In this document: piece after piece, positions 33,081 through 42,879 of the stretch
Numbering within the stretch: the first letter of the stretch is position 1
Layout of the letters: each line of letters opens with the position of its first letter
NCBI GenBank assembly: GCA_033816765.1
Contig: CM066289.1
Span: 2,108,001 to 2,172,000 of the forward strand
Direction of reading: 5' to 3'
Source: Nothopassalora personata
Lineage: Eukaryota > Ascomycota > Dothideomycetes > Mycosphaerellales > Mycosphaerellaceae
DNA: 64,000 nt
Notes under the pieces: generated by a model
Database searches by the model: none
What the model saw: the letters and a program-made list of their open reading frames with translations, nothing else
Told to the model about the DNA's origin: nothing
Position numbers and translations under genes: made by a program

Positions 33081-34567
33081 GCTTTAAACGCCCTCTACGA
33101 TAGGAGACCGATAGAGTAAACGGGGAACACCCGCCCCTAGTAAAGTAAGTAGAGCCCGACGACCTTAGACCGCGAACGATGCTATTAATGCCTTAGCTAC
33201 TTATATAGGTAACGACACCCTTAAGGTTAGTAAGCTAGAATACTACTATAGCGACCGAGACCCTTAAGGTTAGTAAGCTAGAATACTACTATAGCGACCG
33301 AGACAAGTTCGACACTTAGGTCTCTTAGATAGACATGTACTTCTTATTTAACTCTATACCTAAGAACCTTAAGCCTATCTTTACTACTACCTTTTTAAGA
33401 GGACGAGCATAACATTAGGTTAAACTATTCCTTAGGAAATACCTAGACAGTAACGGAGAAGACAATGCCGACGGAATCTTTAGGTTATATAACTATCTTA
33501 AGCATGCTATAAAGAGCGTCTTTAGTATCTCTAATAAGATTGCTACTACCGTTCGTGTTATTTAGCATTTAACCTAGAAGACACCTACTGCCGAATATAC
33601 TACTAAATTCTAGGAATACGCGTAACTTACCGATTAGGACGACGAAGCACTTTAAGTTATGTACCGAAGAGGACTAAAGGAGTATATTAAGGACGAGTTA
33701 ATAAGGGACGGTCGGAAGATCGATAGCTTAGGCTACCTCGTTAGAGTTACGATTAATCTTAACGATAAGCTCTACGAGAGAGCTATAGAACGACGATACG
33801 ATTCTAAAGAATCCAGAAAGGCTAGATATACACTAGGCTATAACAACCGTAATAGAGGCTTCTATAATAACTATAATAATAAGCCTAGGGACAAACCGTA
33901 CTACGGACTATAGCTAATAGAACTCGACGTTACCGAGAAAGGTCGTAAGATTAGGAACAGTAACGGGAACAGAGTATCCCGGAGTTCGAAAGAAACACGA
34001 ACTTACTACGGATATAGTAAACCTAGCTACCTAGTAAGGGACTGCCGCGGTAAGAATATAGTACGCCGTAAACAGTTTAACATAATACAACCCCGAACTA
34101 GTAAATCTAAGAGCAGCGTTAGATCTTAAGGAGATACCGACTATACTCGGAGAGTAGGGGAGAGAGCTAGTAATAGAAGCACGACGCCTCTCCTAGACCC
34201 CTTAGAAGGACGAGGAGAATACTATAGGTAGTAAATAGTAGTTATTCCATTTAATACGAAGAACTAACTACGACAGTTCAACATAATAATACGAAGAGTC
34301 GACTACGAGATCGAATCTGAGTCTCGAAATAGTTATAGAAGCCTTTATTAGCGATTCTGTTACTAAGACTCGTGTTAAGTTTACTACGCCGCGAAGTTAG
34401 GCGTAGGGTATTAGCATTAATAACTAAGAGGAACCCTAGGAGCAACGTATAGGTAAAACGCTACGCTCCGAGAAGTAGACATCGACGAATCCTACTTTAA
34501 TAACGATAAAAGCGATAAAGAAAACTAAGACCTAGGATAGAACGGATTATAGTTACCGGAACTATAG
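33081..34567 (+). pseudogene. Unit 2 internal region, part 1 (decayed gag)
   Basis: Same decayed gag as unit 1, broken at TATAG (34563-34567) by insertion of element A. The 84-codon open stretch lies at 33,659-33,913. Confidence 0.8.
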
Positions 34568-35002
34568 TGTTACGGTTCGGATGAAGGACGGTGCAGGACG
34601 TGGCATGGGGAGGAAGAATCAGAAGACACGAACCAATCGCTAGGAAGAGAAAGGGACCCCACGTCCGGGTCACGTGCACGACCGCGCGCTTAGTGCATGG
34701 TCGAACACGACCGCAGAAGTAGCGTATGGACGTACACGACCACACGACCAGACGACCGGTCGAGTGGACAGACGGACATCTAACACCGGATGGCATACGA
34801 ACCTCCTTTGTATTTAGGAACGCTAGAAACCCTTATGGTTCTGATGCGTTCAACTCATGTTACTATCTCACTGATTGGAATACAACTCTTATTCCTATCA
34901 TTCATCTTCGCTCAGCTTGCTTCAGCCTCTCCAAAGAATAATACCGCCACGTGACTTGACTTATCTCTCTTTTGAGACTAGCCCTGGAACGAGACAATAA
35001 CA
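34568..35002 (+). repeat. 5' LTR of element A
   Basis: 435 bp, TGTTACGGTTCGG...GACAATAACA. Contains CACGTG at 34671 and at 34948. The second half (from CTTTGTATTTAGGAACGC at about 34,807) is closely shared with the LTR of element B, while the first half is not. Confidence 0.95.
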
Positions 35003-35019
35003 CTTTGAACGCCCTCAGG

Positions 35020-37038
35020 ATGAGCGCTACTCAAGCAGCTGGTAGGGGAACACCCGCCCCCAGCGAAGCAGGAAGCATCCGCCGTGCGCCACCACAACAG
35101 ACTACCACCACGAAGGACGATGAGTCTGATGACGATGACGAGCCTACCCCAAGGAAGAACGACGTTAAGGCTGCTAAGCCAGACCTCTTCCACGGAGACA
35201 GAGCCAAGTTCGACGACTGGATCAATCAGATGGATATGTACCTCATGTTCAACCCAGTCGATGCCGATAAAAGGACTATCTTCGCCATCACGTACCTTCG
35301 CGGAAGTGCGCAGAACTGGATCAAACCTTACCTTAAGGAATACCTTGAAGGTATGGGACGATTAGACCCCACTGGAATGTTCAGGAGCTACACCCTTTTC
35401 AAAGAGAAGATGAAGTCAATCTTTGGAACCTCGAACGAAGTCCAACAGGCCATACGAATTATTCAACACCTAAAGCAGAAGACGTCTACTTCAGAGTATG
35501 CCGCCAAATTCGAAGAATACGGACAAATCACCGGATGGGACCAGACGGCGTTGATGACTATGTTCCGACGTGGACTTAAGGACTCCGTCAAGGACGAGTT
35601 GATAAGACACGGGGGACGGATCACCAACCTCGAAGAGCTAATGAAGGCGTCGATCAATATCGATGACCAGCTCTGGGAACGACACCAGGAGAAGAAATAC
35701 GACTCCAAAGTAGGAGGAATAGCAGGATACGCTCCGGATCGCAGACCCTTAGGAGGATACGTTGCGAAGGGAGAATTCTCACGACAAAGCCAACCCTACT
35801 ATGGACCACAGCCAATGGAACTGGACGTTACCCAACGAGGACGGAGGATCGTTAAGAGTAGGGGCCACGGAAAGCCCTTTAAAGGAAAAGGAAAACTCAC
35901 ATGCTATGCCTGTGGCAAGGAAGGCCACATGGCGCGAGATTGCCGCGGTAAAAATATGGTGCGCCGCGAGCAGTTCAATATGATGCAACCCCGAACTAGT
36001 AAATCTGAGAGCAGCGTTGGATCTCGGGGAGATACCGACTATACTCGGAGAGTGGGGGAGAGAGCTAGCAACAGAAGCACGACGCCTCTCCTGGACCCCT
36101 CAGAAGGACGAGGAGGATACCATGGGCAGCAAATGGTGGTCATTCCATTTGATGCGAAGAACCAACCACGACAGTTCAACATGATGACACGAAGAGTCGA
36201 CTACGAGACCGAACCTGAGTCTCGAAATGGTCATGGAAGCCTTCATTGGCGATTCTGTTACCAAGACTCGTGTCAAATCCACTACGCCGCGAAGTCAGGC
36301 GCAGGGTATTGGCCTCAGCAACCACGAGGAACCCTGGGAGCGACGCATAGGCAAGACGCCACGCTCAGAGAAGTGGACATCGATGAATCCTACTTCAACG
36401 AAGATGGAAGCGATAAAGAAAATCAGGACCCAGGATGGAACGGATCATGGTCACCAGAACCACAGGAAGAAAGTCAAGAAACCACCGGGCTAGATACCAT
36501 CGAGGAAGAACAGGATCCGGAAGAATCAAGCGAAGAAGATTCCTCCGAAGGAGAAGAGAGCGACACTGACGACGACAACGAACAACTTACCTTCACGGTA
36601 GATGCACCCAAGAGACTATACGACATGATCATCTACCTACAAAGAAGGCACGAGGAATTCCTACCTAAGATAGGTGGACGAAGGAGGCTACATTCCATTG
36701 AGTTTGACAAGACACTCGACACCCTACGAGGCATGGCCTGGGGATACCCACTCATGGAAACAACCGAAAACCTAGCAACCGCCATTACAGAACGACCACC
36801 TATAGGAAGCCGAATAACAGGTACCGGGTACCAAACACCGTCAGGAACATTCGTATCGAATGAATTACACAACATAGTGCAACACGCACGCGCACTCTAC
36901 TCAGAAACGCAGAAGATCCAGGAACGCAACAGACTACAGGTGTGGACACAGGGCAACGGGCTACAGGTTCTAGCCGAAGCCTCTAGGTACGAAGCACAGC
37001 GAACCACATACCATTCGGGAAAAGGATCAGCTCCCTAG
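35020..37038 (+). CDS. Gag of element A
   Basis: 672 aa from ATG 35020, only 17 nt after the 5' LTR. The retrotransposon Gag core (PDLFHGDRAKFDDWINQMDM, FLRGSAQNW-type helix as YLRGSAQNWIKPYLKEYL, then FRRGLKDSVKDELIRHGG) is followed by one CCHC zinc-knuckle, CYACGKEGHMARDC, at residues 295-308. The C-terminal 350 residues are acidic and Ser-rich with no known fold and are unusual in length for a Gag. It packages the RNA and forms the particle. It ends with TAG; the corresponding codon in element B is CAG, and B reads two codons further. Confidence 0.9.
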   Translation: MSATQAAGRGTPAPSEAGSIRRAPPQQTTTTKDDESDDDDEPTPRKNDVKAAKPDLFHGDRAKFDDWINQMDMYLMFNPVDADKRTIFAITYLRGSAQNWIKPYLKEYLEGMGRLDPTGMFRSYTLFKEKMKSIFGTSNEVQQAIRIIQHLKQKTSTSEYAAKFEEYGQITGWDQTALMTMFRRGLKDSVKDELIRHGGRITNLEELMKASINIDDQLWERHQEKKYDSKVGGIAGYAPDRRPLGGYVAKGEFSRQSQPYYGPQPMELDVTQRGRRIVKSRGHGKPFKGKGKLTCYACGKEGHMARDCRGKNMVRREQFNMMQPRTSKSESSVGSRGDTDYTRRVGERASNRSTTPLLDPSEGRGGYHGQQMVVIPFDAKNQPRQFNMMTRRVDYETEPESRNGHGSLHWRFCYQDSCQIHYAAKSGAGYWPQQPRGTLGATHRQDATLREVDIDESYFNEDGSDKENQDPGWNGSWSPEPQEESQETTGLDTIEEEQDPEESSEEDSSEGEESDTDDDNEQLTFTVDAPKRLYDMIIYLQRRHEEFLPKIGGRRRLHSIEFDKTLDTLRGMAWGYPLMETTENLATAITERPPIGSRITGTGYQTPSGTFVSNELHNIVQHARALYSETQKIQERNRLQVWTQGNGLQVLAEASRYEAQRTTYHSGKGSAP

Positions 37039-37040
37039 GA

Positions 37041-40000
37041 ATGAGCGACCGGAGGGAGTTATGCAATATTCAGGCTCACGCATCGACATCAAACACAGTT
37101 TTCCAGACACAAGCAATCGTCAACGGACACAAGACCAGTGTCATGATCGACTCAGGAGCAGCGGGGAATTTTATCTCTGAGTCTTTCACAAGAAGAAACG
37201 GGTTAGCTACCCTGAAGAAGAAATGGGGTTACGAGTTGATCGCGGTAAACGGATCATCGTTACCTAGCGTGGAATGGGAGACGACACCATTGCCACTGGC
37301 TATCCAACAGCACCACGAGAATATTACCTTGGATGTCACTGATATGGCCAGTCATGACATAGTATTAGGTATGCCTTGGTTGAGAAAGCACAATCCAGTA
37401 ATCGACTGGAGAAGAGGAGTACTCACATTTAGGGAATGCGATTGCGTTGTCGACATTCAGCCTGCGCAGTGGCAGCGTTCACTGGCAGATGAGGCAAGGA
37501 AACAGCTAAACGAGATACAGCTTGCGCCGAACAGAAGGACAGAAGAACCACCTTCGACCGGGACAGACACTGGCGTGGGGCCGCCGGGTCACGAAGTCAC
37601 TGGAAGTGATGGAAGTAACGCACCATCGAAGAATACTAACATCTCAGAGTTGAGTATTCCCAAGGAGTATCGCAAGTGGTCGCGACTCTTTGAAGAGGAG
37701 AGAGGCAAAACCGCCTTACCTAAGCACCGCCCATGGGATCATAAGATCAACATTCAGCCAGGGAAAGAGCCTCCATGGGGACCCCTATATCAAATGTCTG
37801 AGAAAGAGCTACAGACCCTACGAGAATGGCTGAAGGAGAAGCTAGCCAAAGGATGGATAAGAAGATCCACCTCAAGTGCAGGAACTCCATGCATGTTCGT
37901 TCCAAAAGCAAACGGGAAGTTACGACTCGTACAAGACTACAGGAAGTTAAACGAGATCACGATCAAGAACCGATACCCGCTACCCAACATCGAAGAAGCA
38001 CAAGACAGATTAACCGGATCAGACTGGTACACGAAGATTGACCTACGAGATGCCTTCTACGCTATACGAATGGCGGAAGGAGAAGAATGGAAGACCGCTT
38101 TCAGGACAAGATACGGACTTTACGAATTCTTGGTTATGCCAATGGGATTGACCAACGCACCCGCATCCTGCCAGAACCTTGTTAACGAAACACTTAGAGA
38201 CCTACTCGACGTATGCGTTATCGCCTACATGGACGACATACTAGTCTACACAAAAGGATCCCTACAGGAACACATAAAACAAGTCCAGGACGTCTTCGAA
38301 CGACTCACGCAATCAGGATTTAAGACGGCACCCGAGAAATGCGAATTCCATAAGAAAGAAGTCAAATTCTTAGGCTTCATCATCAGCACTACAGGGATAA
38401 CGATCGACCCTGCGAAGACACAGTCAATTAGAGAGTGGCCAGAACCAAAAACAGTCAAGGACGTACAATCATTCCTTGGACTAGCGAACTACAACCGGAA
38501 ATTCATCAAGGATTACGCAAAAATAGCAGCACCAATGACGATGCTTACAAGAAAGGACGTCACTTGGAAATGGGGAAAGGAACAGATTGAGGCATTTAAG
38601 AAACTCAAGGAACAATGCGCTTCAGCCCCTACGCTTCGACTATTCGATGGTAGCAAGGAAGTCCACATCGAGACCGATGCGTCTGATATGGCAATAGGCG
38701 CATGTCTAACACAGACACACGATGGGCAGAGACACCCAGTAGCCTATTACTCCCGGAAAATGACCACAGCGGAACAGAACTACGACATCCATGATAAAGA
38801 GCTTCTAGCCATTGTTGCTGCTATGCAACATTGGAGAGTATATGTCGAGGGCCCACCGAAGTTAACGATTCTTTCTGACCACAAGAATCTTACGTACTTT
38901 ACGACGACGAAAGAACTTACTCGAAGGCAAGCCCGCTGGTCGGAGCTGCTGGGACAGTATAAGTTCGAAATTAAATATACTCCAGGACGAGAGAATGGCC
39001 GCGCCGACGCGCTGAGCCGAAGAAGCGACTACATGGAAGGAAAAGAACCAGTGCAACATAAGATATTAAAGACAAACCCCGACGGAAGTCTTAGTGCCAA
39101 CACAAGAGAATTCAATAACATCGTACGGATACTAGGCGACAGGGACGAACAATTCCCTATATCGCAAGGAAAATACCAAGTACCTAAGGATCGAGAAGAA
39201 GAATGCATACGACAACGTCACGACGGACCAAATTACGGACACCCCGGAACTTCAAAAACAATGGACCTAATACAACGCAGTTTCTCATTCCCACAGATGA
39301 GACTTAAGGTGTCACGCTATATTAAACAATGCGTACACTGCCAACGAAACAAGACTGCGAGACATGCAAAATACGGTCACCTACAGTTCAGGACACCACC
39401 GACAAAACCATGGGACGAAGTCACAATGGACTTTATTACGAAACTCCCACCGTCAAAGGATCAAGTTACGAAACAACCATACGACATGATACTAGTCATG
39501 GTTGATAGACTTACGAAATACGCACACTTCATTCCTGCATCGGAAACGTACAATGCAGAGCAGCTCGGATACCTTGTACTGGACAGACTTATCCGATACC
39601 ACGGATTCCCCCAAGTATTTATAACGGACAGAGACAAGCTATTCACATCAAACTACTGGAAGACGCTTATGGGAACGATCGGAATTAAACACAAGCTGTC
39701 AACAGCATATCATCCGGAGACAGACGGACAAACCGAAAGGATGAATCAAACGCTGGAACAATACCTACGACACTACATCAACTATGCACAAGACAACTGG
39801 GTTTCATTACTGCCAATGGCGCAGATTGCACTGAACAACCACAAATCGGAGACAACTTCAACGACGCCATTTTATGCGAACTTTGGTAAAGATCCTAACC
39901 TATTTGGAACACCTGGATCCCATCCACAAGCCGAGAGAGCAATCGTGACGACGGATACTCTTAAGGAAGTGCACAAAGAAACACGCAAGGCGATCGAAGA

Positions 40001-40466
40001 TGCACAACGAAAACTGTCTCAACAACGGCAGGACACGAGAAAAATGGCACCTCTGCTAAAAGAGGGGGATAAGGTCTATCTCCTCACAAAAAACTTGAGA
40101 ACAAGAAGACAGACCAAGAAACTGGATCACGTCAAGGTCGGACCATTTTTAATCGACAAAGTCGTAGGACCAGTTAACTATCGACTACGACTACCACCTG
40201 ACGCAAAAATCCACCCAGTCTTCCATATCTCCAAGTTGGAACCCGCAGACGCCCAAACACCCTGCCAGGAGAGCTTCCATTTCGAACCGGAAGCAGAAAA
40301 CGAATTCGAAGTCGAAAGAATCCTAGATAAGAAAGGTCAGCGATACCTTGTCAAATGGAAAGGATACGACGAATCAGAAAATACCTGGGAACCAAAACAA
40401 AACCTACGAAACTGTCAGCAAAAGATCCAGGAATACTACAAGACCAAAAAACGGCCAGCCTACTAG
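37041..40466 (+). CDS. Pol polyprotein of element A (PR-RT-RH-IN-chromodomain)
   Basis: 1,141 aa, ATG 37041, two bases after the gag stop and in a different frame. Domains in order: aspartic protease with DSGA (D37); reverse transcriptase with FVPKANGKLRLVQDYRKLN and YMDD at 396-399; RNase H with TDASDMAIGA near 546; integrase with H727, H734, C764, C767 zinc site and catalytic D797, D863 and E899 (35 residues between the last two); C-terminal chromodomain (EFEVERILDKKGQRYLVKWK, about 1087-1125). RT-before-integrase and the chromodomain place it in the Ty3/gypsy chromoviruses. All catalytic residues are present. The chromodomain probably directs insertion to heterochromatin, which fits its position inside RIP-mutated repeats. 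Confidence 0.95.
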   Translation: MSDRRELCNIQAHASTSNTVFQTQAIVNGHKTSVMIDSGAAGNFISESFTRRNGLATLKKKWGYELIAVNGSSLPSVEWETTPLPLAIQQHHENITLDVTDMASHDIVLGMPWLRKHNPVIDWRRGVLTFRECDCVVDIQPAQWQRSLADEARKQLNEIQLAPNRRTEEPPSTGTDTGVGPPGHEVTGSDGSNAPSKNTNISELSIPKEYRKWSRLFEEERGKTALPKHRPWDHKINIQPGKEPPWGPLYQMSEKELQTLREWLKEKLAKGWIRRSTSSAGTPCMFVPKANGKLRLVQDYRKLNEITIKNRYPLPNIEEAQDRLTGSDWYTKIDLRDAFYAIRMAEGEEWKTAFRTRYGLYEFLVMPMGLTNAPASCQNLVNETLRDLLDVCVIAYMDDILVYTKGSLQEHIKQVQDVFERLTQSGFKTAPEKCEFHKKEVKFLGFIISTTGITIDPAKTQSIREWPEPKTVKDVQSFLGLANYNRKFIKDYAKIAAPMTMLTRKDVTWKWGKEQIEAFKKLKEQCASAPTLRLFDGSKEVHIETDASDMAIGACLTQTHDGQRHPVAYYSRKMTTAEQNYDIHDKELLAIVAAMQHWRVYVEGPPKLTILSDHKNLTYFTTTKELTRRQARWSELLGQYKFEIKYTPGRENGRADALSRRSDYMEGKEPVQHKILKTNPDGSLSANTREFNNIVRILGDRDEQFPISQGKYQVPKDREEECIRQRHDGPNYGHPGTSKTMDLIQRSFSFPQMRLKVSRYIKQCVHCQRNKTARHAKYGHLQFRTPPTKPWDEVTMDFITKLPPSKDQVTKQPYDMILVMVDRLTKYAHFIPASETYNAEQLGYLVLDRLIRYHGFPQVFITDRDKLFTSNYWKTLMGTIGIKHKLSTAYHPETDGQTERMNQTLEQYLRHYINYAQDNWVSLLPMAQIALNNHKSETTSTTPFYANFGKDPNLFGTPGSHPQAERAIVTTDTLKEVHKETRKAIEDAQRKLSQQRQDTRKMAPLLKEGDKVYLLTKNLRTRRQTKKLDHVKVGPFLIDKVVGPVNYRLRLPPDAKIHPVFHISKLEPADAQTPCQESFHFEPEAENEFEVERILDKKGQRYLVKWKGYDESENTWEPKQNLRNCQQKIQEYYKTKKRPAY

Positions 40467-40495
40467 TCACCGATTGGCGACCAGTCGGCTGGAAG

Positions 40496-40569
40496 CAGCC
40501 AGAGTAGGAATCGAACCTACGACCTCAAGAGTGTAGACAGCTTGCGCTCTACCACTGAGCTACATGACC
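40496..40569 (-). tRNA. tRNA-like sequence, antisense, element A
   Basis: Minus-strand 74-mer 30 bp downstream of the pol stop. A-box TAGCTCAGTGGTAGAGCG and B-box GGTTCGATTCC are perfect and the T arm pairs (GTAGG/CCTAC). The acceptor stem is weak (GGTCATG against TCTGGCT: three Watson-Crick, three G-T, one mismatch), better preserved in the decayed units. The anticodon arm is CAAG/CTTG around an 11-nt loop CTGTCTACACT. So a Pol III-type internal promoter is intact but a working tRNA is doubtful. Confidence 0.55.
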
Positions 40570-40629
40570 AGGTTTAATAAGGGAAACGGAGAACTTACAC
40601 GAACATATCTCCTATGAGAAACCAAACAC

Positions 40630-41230
40630 CTATCCACCAGAAGGACCAGCGCTCGAAGAAGCTGCTGCGGCGTCCTCAAGGGTCGGATATGACCAGAGGG
40701 CATCATCCGGAATCATCGAAAGGTCCTCCCAGGAAGGAATCGACATCTGGAAAACCCCCTCTAGCTCTTCGGGGCTACCTTCAGGAACGAGAAGACAGGA
40801 CGAAGGCGCGGAAAAGGCATCGACACCCACGCTCGGCAAACTGCGAAGATCCTCGAAATCCTTCGCTATCGCCTTTTCCTCCCTGTCCTCAGCAACGCGC
40901 AGTTGTTTCCTAAGACGATGCACCTTTGACATCGCCTCTGTCACCTTCTCTTCAGCCTCATCAAGCTCTCGCTTCAGCTTTCGACGCTGGTTGCGAAGCC
41001 GCTCCCACTCAAGTCCACGTGACAGTCACGTCACATTTGACACCCTTGCGAACGCACTCCGAACAACACCCAAAGCGCACATCCACCACACAACGAGGAC
41101 TCTTCTTTCCTTCAGGCACTCTGGCCTTTCGACAACCAGAACATGGGGATGGCATCTCGCGGCCCTCGGCTTCGATGCCTAGTGCTTGACGTTCGCGGCG
41201 CTCCTGACGTGTTAGCCGCTCGCCGCTCAT
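40630..41230 (-). pseudogene. Antisense Cys-cluster/coiled-coil ORF of element A, one frameshift
   Basis: From ATG 41230 the minus strand reads MSGERLTRQERRERQALG and then a Cys cluster: CSGC, 13 residues, CVVDVRFGCCSEC, six residues, C. The frame stops at 41009, but a one-base shift there continues without a break as EWERLRNQRRKLKRELDEAE and further charged heptads (VTEAMSKVHRLRKQLRVAED) to a stop at 40630. This is the same layout as in elements B and C, with a longer first Cys loop. The start is 69 bp from the 3' LTR. Either recently broken, a sequence error, or a programmed shift. Confidence 0.7.
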
Positions 41231-41286
41231 GGTAAAAGATGGGAACTCACAGGAGAAGAAAGAAAACTCGAGGACGAGTTTCAGCA

Positions 41287-41299
41287 GGAAGGGGGATGG
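41287..41299 (+). other. Polypurine tract of element A
   Basis: Purine run AGGAAGGGGGATGG-type immediately before the 3' LTR, the usual second-strand primer. Similar GGGGGATGG sequences end in the same place in B and C. Confidence 0.8.
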
Positions 41300-41734
41300 T
41301 GTTACGGTTCGGATGAAGGACGGTGCAGGACGTGGCATGGGGAGGAAGAATCAGAAGACACGAACCAATCGCTAGGAAGAGAAAGGGACCCCACGTCCGG
41401 GTCACGTGCACGACCGCGCGCTTAGTGCATGGTCGAACACGACCGCAGAAGTAGCGTATGGACGTACACGACCACACGACCAGACGACCGGTCGAGTGGA
41501 CAGACGGACATCTAACACCGGATGGCATACGAACCTCCTTTGTATTTAGGAACGCTAGAAACCCTTATGGTTCTGATGCGTTCAACTCATGTTACTATCT
41601 CACTGATTGGAATACAACTCTTATTCCTATCATTCATCTTCGCTCAGCTTGCTTCAGCCTCTCCAAAGAATAATACCGCCACGTGACTTGACTTATCTCT
41701 CTTTTGAGACTAGCCCTGGAACGAGACAATAACA
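41300..41734 (+). repeat. 3' LTR of element A
   Basis: 435 bp; no difference from the 5' LTR noticed on reading. Followed by the TATAG target duplication. Confidence 0.95.
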
Positions 41735-42879
41735 TATAGGAAGAAAGTTGAGAAACTACCGGGCTAGATACTATCGAAGAAGATTAGGATCCGGAAGAAT
41801 TAAGCGAAGAAGATTCCTCCGAAGGAGAAGAGAGCGATACTAACGACGATAATAAATAACTAACCTTTACGATTAATGCACCTAAGAAATTATATAATAT
41901 AATCGTACACCTATAAAGAAGGCACGAGGAATTCCTACCTAAGATAGGCGGACGAAGGATGCTATACTCTATTAAGTTTAATAAGACACTCGACACCCTA
42001 CGAGGCATAGCCTAGGGATACCTACTTATAGAAACAACCGAAAATCTAGTAACCGCTATTATAGAACGACTACCGATAGGGAGCCGAATAATAGGAACCG
42101 GATATCTTATACCGTTAGGAACATTTATATCGGATAAATTACGTAATATAGTGCAACACGCACGCGTACTCTACTTAGAAACGTAGAAGATCTAGGAACG
42201 TTACTAAATGTAGGTGTAGATATAGAAAGGCTCGCGCTAGGTTTAAGCGGAGGCCTCGAGACACGAAGCACGACGTTCTACATACGAATAGGTAAAAGGA
42301 TTAACTCCCTAGGAATAAGCGACCGAAGGGAGTTATACAATATAGAAAAGGCTTAAGCATTACTAACGATAACAGTGTTTCGAACTAAGATTATCGTTAA
42401 CGGGCACAAGACAGATTAACCGGATTAGACTAGTACACGAAGATTAACCTACGAGATGCCTTCTACGCTATACGGATAGTAGAGGGAGAAGAATGGAAAA
42501 CCGCTTTTAGAATAAGATACGGACTTTACGAATTCTTAGTTATACTAATAGGATTGACTAACGCACCCGCATCCTATTAGGACCTTGTTAACGAAACACT
42601 TAGGGACCTACTCGACATATGCGTTATCGCTTATATAGACGATATATTAGTCTATACGAAAGGATCCCTTTAGAATTACATAAAGCAAGTCTAGGACGTA
42701 TTCGAATAACTTACGCGTTTAGGATTTAAGACAGCACCCGAGAAATGCGAATTCTATAAGAAAGAAGTTAAATTCTTAGGCTTTATTATTAGTACTATAG
42801 GGATAACGATCGACCCTACGAAGACATAGTCAATTAGAGAATAGCTAGAACTAAAAACAGTTAAGGACGTACAATTATT
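41735..42879 (+). pseudogene. Unit 2 internal region, part 2 (decayed gag end and pol start)
   Basis: Continues exactly where 34,567 stopped, through the gag end, the shared pol deletion (about 42,410) and the RT region, until element B interrupts at TTATT (42875-42879). Confidence 0.8.

Larger units (their letters stand above)
34568..41734 (+). mobile_element. Element A: full-length Ty3/gypsy chromovirus (7,167 bp)
   Basis: TG...CA element with two 435-bp LTRs that I see as identical, flanked by the 5-bp duplication TATAG (34563-34567 and 41735-41739). It carries gag and pol in sense, then a tRNA-like sequence and an antisense ORF before a polypurine tract. It lies in tandem unit 2, interrupts it cleanly, and shows no RIP decay, so it inserted after the array was mutated. 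Both gag and pol are open; it may be active or recently so. Confidence 0.95.

Noticed and set aside
34497..34796. A 99-aa minus ORF in the element A LTR, and the 71-aa + ORF at 34726, as LTR-encoded proteins
   Set aside because: Both repeat only because the LTR does; no domain, and one runs across the insertion junction.
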